A DNA stretch of 35,034 nucleotides from Bacteroidota bacterium (GTDB lineage: Bacteria; Bacteroidota; Bacteroidia; B-17B0; Aurantibacillaceae): NCBI GenBank assembly GCA_021323535.1, contig JAJONO010000063.1:1-35034 (forward strand), read 5' to 3'. The position numbers were made by a program, and so were the translations under genes. This document shows positions 31,505 through 35,034 of the stretch, piece by piece; positions within the stretch are counted from its first letter, which is position 1, and each line of letters begins with the position of its first letter. The notes beneath the pieces were generated by a model that ran no database searches, was not told where the DNA came from, and saw only the letters and a program-made list of their open reading frames with translations.

Positions 31505-34360
31505 CTAGGTACGATTACACACCTGATCATACGGACAAAACTCACAAATATCTACATCTTTCGTCTGTGAAAAATTGTGGTTTTCATCAAAAATAGCTTC
31601 AATGAATGTTATCAGATGAGCTTCAAAATTATCAAGGAATTCCTTGTCAAATTTTAATGGTTGCTTTCCTGCAAGAATGTTCTGAGGTTCTGGTAAAAAT
31701 TCTTTAAAAGGAACAATTCCCGGCTGCATGTATTCGGGTGAGCAGAAGTTGTTTTTATAAAGCAACCATGCGTACATGATCAACTGGAACTGCTTGTTTG
31801 TATTCAGATTAGAAAAGAGGTCTTCGAAGCTGGTAAAAACAAATTTATCGTTGTATTTGATGGAACTTTTATAATCAATAATTCGCACATTGCCGTTATA
31901 CATATCAATACGGTCTATTTTTCCTTTGATATAGATCGTTTCTTTTGTTCCTCCAATATTCACTTGCAGCGGAGCAGAGAATTCTTTTTCGAGCGCGTTA
32001 AGTGTAAGAACATTGTTCGAGCCCGACAATTTTGTGAGCCACTGCAAATCATTTTTGATCAGTTTCTCTACGTAAACTTTAATGACTTCAAATTGTAATA
32101 GATTTTTGCCCATGAGTTCATCGGTTTCGAAGAAGGTGGCAAAACTATTTTTCACAGTGTTTTCAATTTTAGGGATCTGTGCTTTTAATTCTTCCACCGG
32201 GACGATCTTCCCAATGAAATCTTTGTACAAATTCTCAAGACTCAGGTGAAGAATGGATCCGAATGTTCCTGATTCCGCATTCTCCTCCACTTTCTTTATT
32301 TCTTTTAATCCGGCCCCATAACGGAAATAAAACTTCAATCCACATTCTTTTAAAATGATGAGTGAAGAAGGAGATAATCCTCCATACTGTCCATTATCTT
32401 TGGCTTTACGTACAATTCTCTCCAATGAACTGGATGTCTTTTCTACATCAATTACGTTTTTAAGATCGGGAGGAACATCAAATGTACCGGCGACTTTTTC
32501 AGTGATAATAACATCGGGATTATAATTCTTTAATTCGAATTGTAACTGTGTAATGAAACGGCTCTTTTCTCCTTTACCAAACGTATCGGTTTCACTATCG
32601 TAGGTAATGGTTATTTCAGAAGCGCGTTGAAGTAACCTGTAAAAATGGTATGAATAAATGGCGTCTTTTTCTAGATAGAGTGGAAGACCGAATGCCTTCT
32701 TAAGATCATTTGGAATAAATGAATTGATACTTTTTCCCGAAGGAAGAACACCTTCGTTTACATTCACTAAAATCAGATGATCAAAATCCAGGGTACGTGT
32801 TTCAAGAACCCCCATGATCTGTAATCCTCTCAGGGGTTCACCTATAAAGGAGGCCGTGCTGTTGCCAACCACCTGGCTGAACAATTGTTTAAAGGCCCTG
32901 ATGTTACTGAAATGGACCTGGTACTGCAAAATTTCCTGTAAGCGGTTAAGGTTTTTAATAATGATGGCAAGATATTCGAGTTCGAGAAAAACTTTATCGC
33001 TGCCTTTTGTCTCTATAAAATGTTCCTGCAAACCGTTAAGGCATGAAGAAAACAATTTACAAAGTTCCGCCATGTGTATCTCTTCCGAAAAATAAGGGAT
33101 TAACGTTGCATTTTCTCCCTGAAAAAATTCCTTGAGGTGTTTTTGATAAATAAAGGAAATATTTCTTGCCGTAATCTCCTTGATGATATGATTGATGTTT
33201 ACAGTCAGTCCTTTTGATTCGATAAAGCTGTTGAACAAAGGTTGCTGTAGCAAAGAGATAAGATCTTTATAGTAAACGTATTTTTGTTTGCGTTCCTGTT
33301 TGGCGTAACTGAGCTGTATCTGGAGCAAACTGTCGATAAGAGCGTAAGTGGAGGTATATCTTAACGGATACTCCATAGTGATGTTCACATACTGAACATC
33401 TTCAGGTAATTGTTGTAAAACGGGCCAGAGTAGTTTTTCGTTAGCAAGAACAATGGCTACTTTATCGAGAGGAATTCCTTTATCAATATAATTCTGTACA
33501 CATTGTTTTACTACCTGCGACTGTCCTATTTGTTTAGGAACCGAAATGATCTCAAAGCTTTTCTGTTCCTTAAAATGTTTATTTATGAATTTCGGTTCTT
33601 TCTGTTGGAACAAAGAGAAATTATTTCTGAGAAACAATCCTGCTTCATGTTGTTTGTCGTGAAGGTAATATTCATCGGCATCCCACAGTATCTCCGCTTT
33701 TTTATTCTGGTAAAGGTGATTGAATATTTTAAGTTCGGCTGCATTCAGAGCGTTGAATCCGCAGAATAAAACTTTGTCAAATTTTTGTGTGTAAGAATCG
33801 GAGCTTATATTTTTTACAGCTTCTTTGTAAGCTAATCCCTGGTAAGCAAATCTCTTCTCCAGTAAAAACGCGCTGAAGTGTTTATAGATAGCGCCAAGAC
33901 TATTCATGAACTCGAGATAATTGACCTGGAACGGACTCAGGTTTTCTTCACCAAGACTCCAGTTCTCAATTACTTTAATATCCTTAAGATTTTCATACAA
34001 CTGTTCTGAGTCGGCCAGGTAACGGTCAATTTCATTAAAGTCCTGCAGTATAAGTTGCCCCCATTTAGCAAAAGAGTCAAAGGGTTCTGCATTTTCGCCA
34101 TAACACACTTTGTAGCTTTCGTAAAGGTGACACATGAGGTCGATCTCCTCAATGGATTTAAGCTGGCTGACTTCGGTAATAAATTCTTCGGCGCTGATAA
34201 TCGTTGGCAACCAGATGGTCTTTGCAAAGCTCGTGGCCAGGTGTTGTTTTAAAAAAAGTGCGCCGCGTTTATTGGGAAGTACAATACAAAGCTTTTCTAC
34301 ATTATCTTTGTAATGCTCAAAAATATGGTCGGCAACAGATTTTAAAAAGGGCACAGACAT
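31505..34360 (-). CDS. AddB-like PD-(D/E)XK nuclease
   Basis: 951 residues. The N-terminal half has the AddB inactivated-helicase fold: CIVLPNKRGALFLKQHLA replaces a Walker A loop, and further motifs include KVLFCGFNALNAAELKIF, VAIVLANEKLLWPVLQQLP, LQIMGVLETRTLDFDHLILV and VNEGVLPSGKS. The C-terminal about 300 residues hold the RecB-like nuclease: LSPSSLIILKECGLKFYFRY, LHLSLENLYKDF, GKIDRIDMYNGNVRIIDYKS with the catalytic Asp and Lys. Cys residues near 660 and at 939, 942 and 948 (ICEFCPYDQVC) form an AddB-type iron-sulfur staple. It acts with an AddA helicase-nuclease in double-strand break repair; addA is not in the window. Its ATG shares two bases with the divergent gene. Confidence 0.9.
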   Translation of the reverse strand: MSVPFLKSVADHIFEHYKDNVEKLCIVLPNKRGALFLKQHLATSFAKTIWLPTIISAEEFITEVSQLKSIEEIDLMCHLYESYKVCYGENAEPFDSFAKWGQLILQDFNEIDRYLADSEQLYENLKDIKVIENWSLGEENLSPFQVNYLEFMNSLGAIYKHFSAFLLEKRFAYQGLAYKEAVKNISSDSYTQKFDKVLFCGFNALNAAELKIFNHLYQNKKAEILWDADEYYLHDKQHEAGLFLRNNFSLFQQKEPKFINKHFKEQKSFEIISVPKQIGQSQVVKQCVQNYIDKGIPLDKVAIVLANEKLLWPVLQQLPEDVQYVNITMEYPLRYTSTYALIDSLLQIQLSYAKQERKQKYVYYKDLISLLQQPLFNSFIESKGLTVNINHIIKEITARNISFIYQKHLKEFFQGENATLIPYFSEEIHMAELCKLFSSCLNGLQEHFIETKGSDKVFLELEYLAIIIKNLNRLQEILQYQVHFSNIRAFKQLFSQVVGNSTASFIGEPLRGLQIMGVLETRTLDFDHLILVNVNEGVLPSGKSINSFIPNDLKKAFGLPLYLEKDAIYSYHFYRLLQRASEITITYDSETDTFGKGEKSRFITQLQFELKNYNPDVIITEKVAGTFDVPPDLKNVIDVEKTSSSLERIVRKAKDNGQYGGLSPSSLIILKECGLKFYFRYGAGLKEIKKVEENAESGTFGSILHLSLENLYKDFIGKIVPVEELKAQIPKIENTVKNSFATFFETDELMGKNLLQFEVIKVYVEKLIKNDLQWLTKLSGSNNVLTLNALEKEFSAPLQVNIGGTKETIYIKGKIDRIDMYNGNVRIIDYKSSIKYNDKFVFTSFEDLFSNLNTNKQFQLIMYAWLLYKNNFCSPEYMQPGIVPFKEFLPEPQNILAGKQPLKFDKEFLDNFEAHLITFIEAIFDENHNFSQTKDVDICEFCPYDQVCNRT

Positions 34361-34607
34361 GGCTTCTCAAGATATAAACTTTCCCGTATACCGTAAGTAT
34401 AAAAACAACAAGAGTTATTTTAAAATTATAAACCCAAAATTATTCGAAGAGATTCAGATCATTGGCAGTAAAAAGGTAATCAGAGAAGTGCAAGCGCTAC
34501 AGTTTCCCGAGATGAGTTTCGTACATGATTTGATTTATAGTTTTGAAAATATGGCGGTGGAGATTACTGGAGAGGAATATGAGACGATGAAAGTTTCAGG
34601 TTCTTAG
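34359..34607 (+). CDS. Small conserved-looking hypothetical protein
   Basis: 82 residues; I cannot assign a family. It contains NFPVYRKYKNNKSYFKIINP and FEEIQIIGSKKVIREVQALQ, then FPEMSFVHDLIYSFENMAVEI. It is a soluble alpha/beta protein without signal or membrane segments. The ATG at 34359 overlaps the ATG of the divergent nuclease by two bases, and no other in-frame Met exists until residue 52. The last residues (VSGS and stop) are encoded by the first unit of a 7-bp period tract, which suggests the tail was altered by that repeat. Confidence 0.62.
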   Translation: MASQDINFPVYRKYKNNKSYFKIINPKLFEEIQIIGSKKVIREVQALQFPEMSFVHDLIYSFENMAVEITGEEYETMKVSGS

Positions 34608-34640
34608 TTGCTGGTTCAAGGTCTAAGGTTAAAAGTTATT
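34599..34640. repeat. 7-bp period tract at the end of the small gene
   Basis: Six units close to GGTTCTT/GGTTCAA in 7-bp register begin inside the last codons of the 34359-34607 gene and run into the intergenic DNA. Confidence 0.6.
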
Positions 34641-34806
34641 CGCTATGCGTTCCTCGCGTTGCCTTAGCTTACGTCTTCGCCATAGCTTCATCGGCAAGGG
34701 CAGGGTTATTATAATTGAGCAATTGCATATTATAACATGTGGGGGTTATGTACCTGTTTCGTTAAAAATGTACCATATTATTGAGATTCTTGTAGCGATA
34801 TTCACC

Positions 34807-35034
34807 CCCCTCTGGGGCTGTTTCGCAAAATTTCATTTTGCTATTCATATTCAATCCCTTCGGGATTGCGGTTGATTCCAAGGAACCCCGAAGGAGTTCA
34901 ATGTGAATAGACGGGTAATTCCAAAATTATTGCGACCCTGAAAGGTTGAATCACGGTGTCACTGTTTGTTGTTCCGAACCCCAAAGGGGTTCAATATTAT
35001 TAGGCAAGTAATGCAGGAATGTTATCCATCCCCG
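34807..35034. repeat. Degenerate palindromic-core repeat array, continuing past the window
   Basis: Five cores of the form CCCC-NNN-GGGG recur: CCCC/GGGG (34807-34817), CAATCCC/GGGATTG (34852-34868, 7-bp perfect stem), AACCCC/GGAGTT (34884-34898), ACCCT/AGGTT (34935-34947) and AACCCC/GGGGTT (34977-34991). Centres are 31-50 bases apart, and several cores are followed by TTCAAT or TTGAAT. Together with 34641-34806, where I see no gene, this fills the end of the window. Confidence 0.65.

Noticed and set aside
34645-34875. 76-residue frame in the last intergenic region
   Set aside because: Overlaps the palindromic repeat cores and has no promoter, family or coding-like composition.
34807-35034. 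CRISPR array
   Set aside because: Units differ in length (31-50 bp) and in sequence, the conserved part is only a short hairpin core, and no cas gene is present.

Overview
The window comes from a low-to-moderate GC member of the Bacteroidota. Evidence: a bacillithiol synthase (BshA), two secreted proteins with type IX secretion (T9SS) type A C-terminal sorting domains, a PorW/SprE-like TPR lipoprotein, DUF3078 and PorT-like outer-membrane proteins, futalosine-type menaquinone synthesis (MqnE with a UbiX-type protein), a BT0820-like HAD protein, and promoters of the Bacteroidota form TTG-n(18-20)-TAnnTTTG. Genus cannot be told from the sequence. Futalosine menaquinone synthesis fits the Cytophagia/Sphingobacteriia/Chitinophagia side better than classic Flavobacteriia; this is inference.

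Layout. 1-8106 is mostly housekeeping: bshA (+); then on the minus strand a LON-domain protein, a tightly coupled set bactofilin - AtpZ - AtpI-like membrane protein - exported C1 (bleomycin hydrolase type) peptidase, the PorW/SprE-like lipoprotein and a PfkB-family sugar kinase; then tRNA-Asn(GTT) on the plus strand. 8188-16131 is an accessory-looking stretch bounded by two copies of a small membrane-anchored gene, both on the minus strand. The left copy carries an in-frame stop and the right copy is intact. Between them lie a hypothetical protein, a four-gene plus-strand operon whose genes overlap by 4 bp each (UbiA prenyltransferase; exported squalene-cyclase-like QW-repeat protein; lipoprotein with a possible CrtC/AttH-like end; polytopic protein with a UbiA-like C-terminal half) and a T9SS cargo protein. 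16374-20476 holds outer-membrane barrels, the UbiX-type protein, DUF3078 and mqnE. 20668-24859 holds small envelope proteins, an endonuclease/exonuclease/phosphatase-fold protein and the map - HAD - gpmA cluster. 25073-29388 holds a sigma/anti-sigma-like pair and a T9SS cargo gene coupled to a small membrane protein. 29571-34607 holds a DUF349 protein, an AddB-like PD-(D/E)XK nuclease and a small divergent gene whose start codon overlaps the nuclease start codon. The last ~230 bp is a run of degenerate palindromic-core repeats that continues past the window.

The best candidate for an undescribed system is the four-gene operon at 9233-13390. It links a cytoplasmic-membrane prenyltransferase with active-site Asp motifs to an exported alpha/alpha-barrel-like protein that resembles terpene cyclases but lacks the class II DxDD acid, a lipoprotein, and a second polytopic protein with a UbiA-like but Asp-poor tail. 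This suggests modification, carriage or sensing of an isoprenoid at the cell envelope; the substrate is unknown.

The intergenic DNA is also notable. Tracts with a strict 7-bp period occur at three places with different sequences. Two inverted-repeat elements share the same ATCTGTG arms, and a third has unrelated arms. Several genes appear to use TTG or GTG starts placed to couple with the gene upstream.
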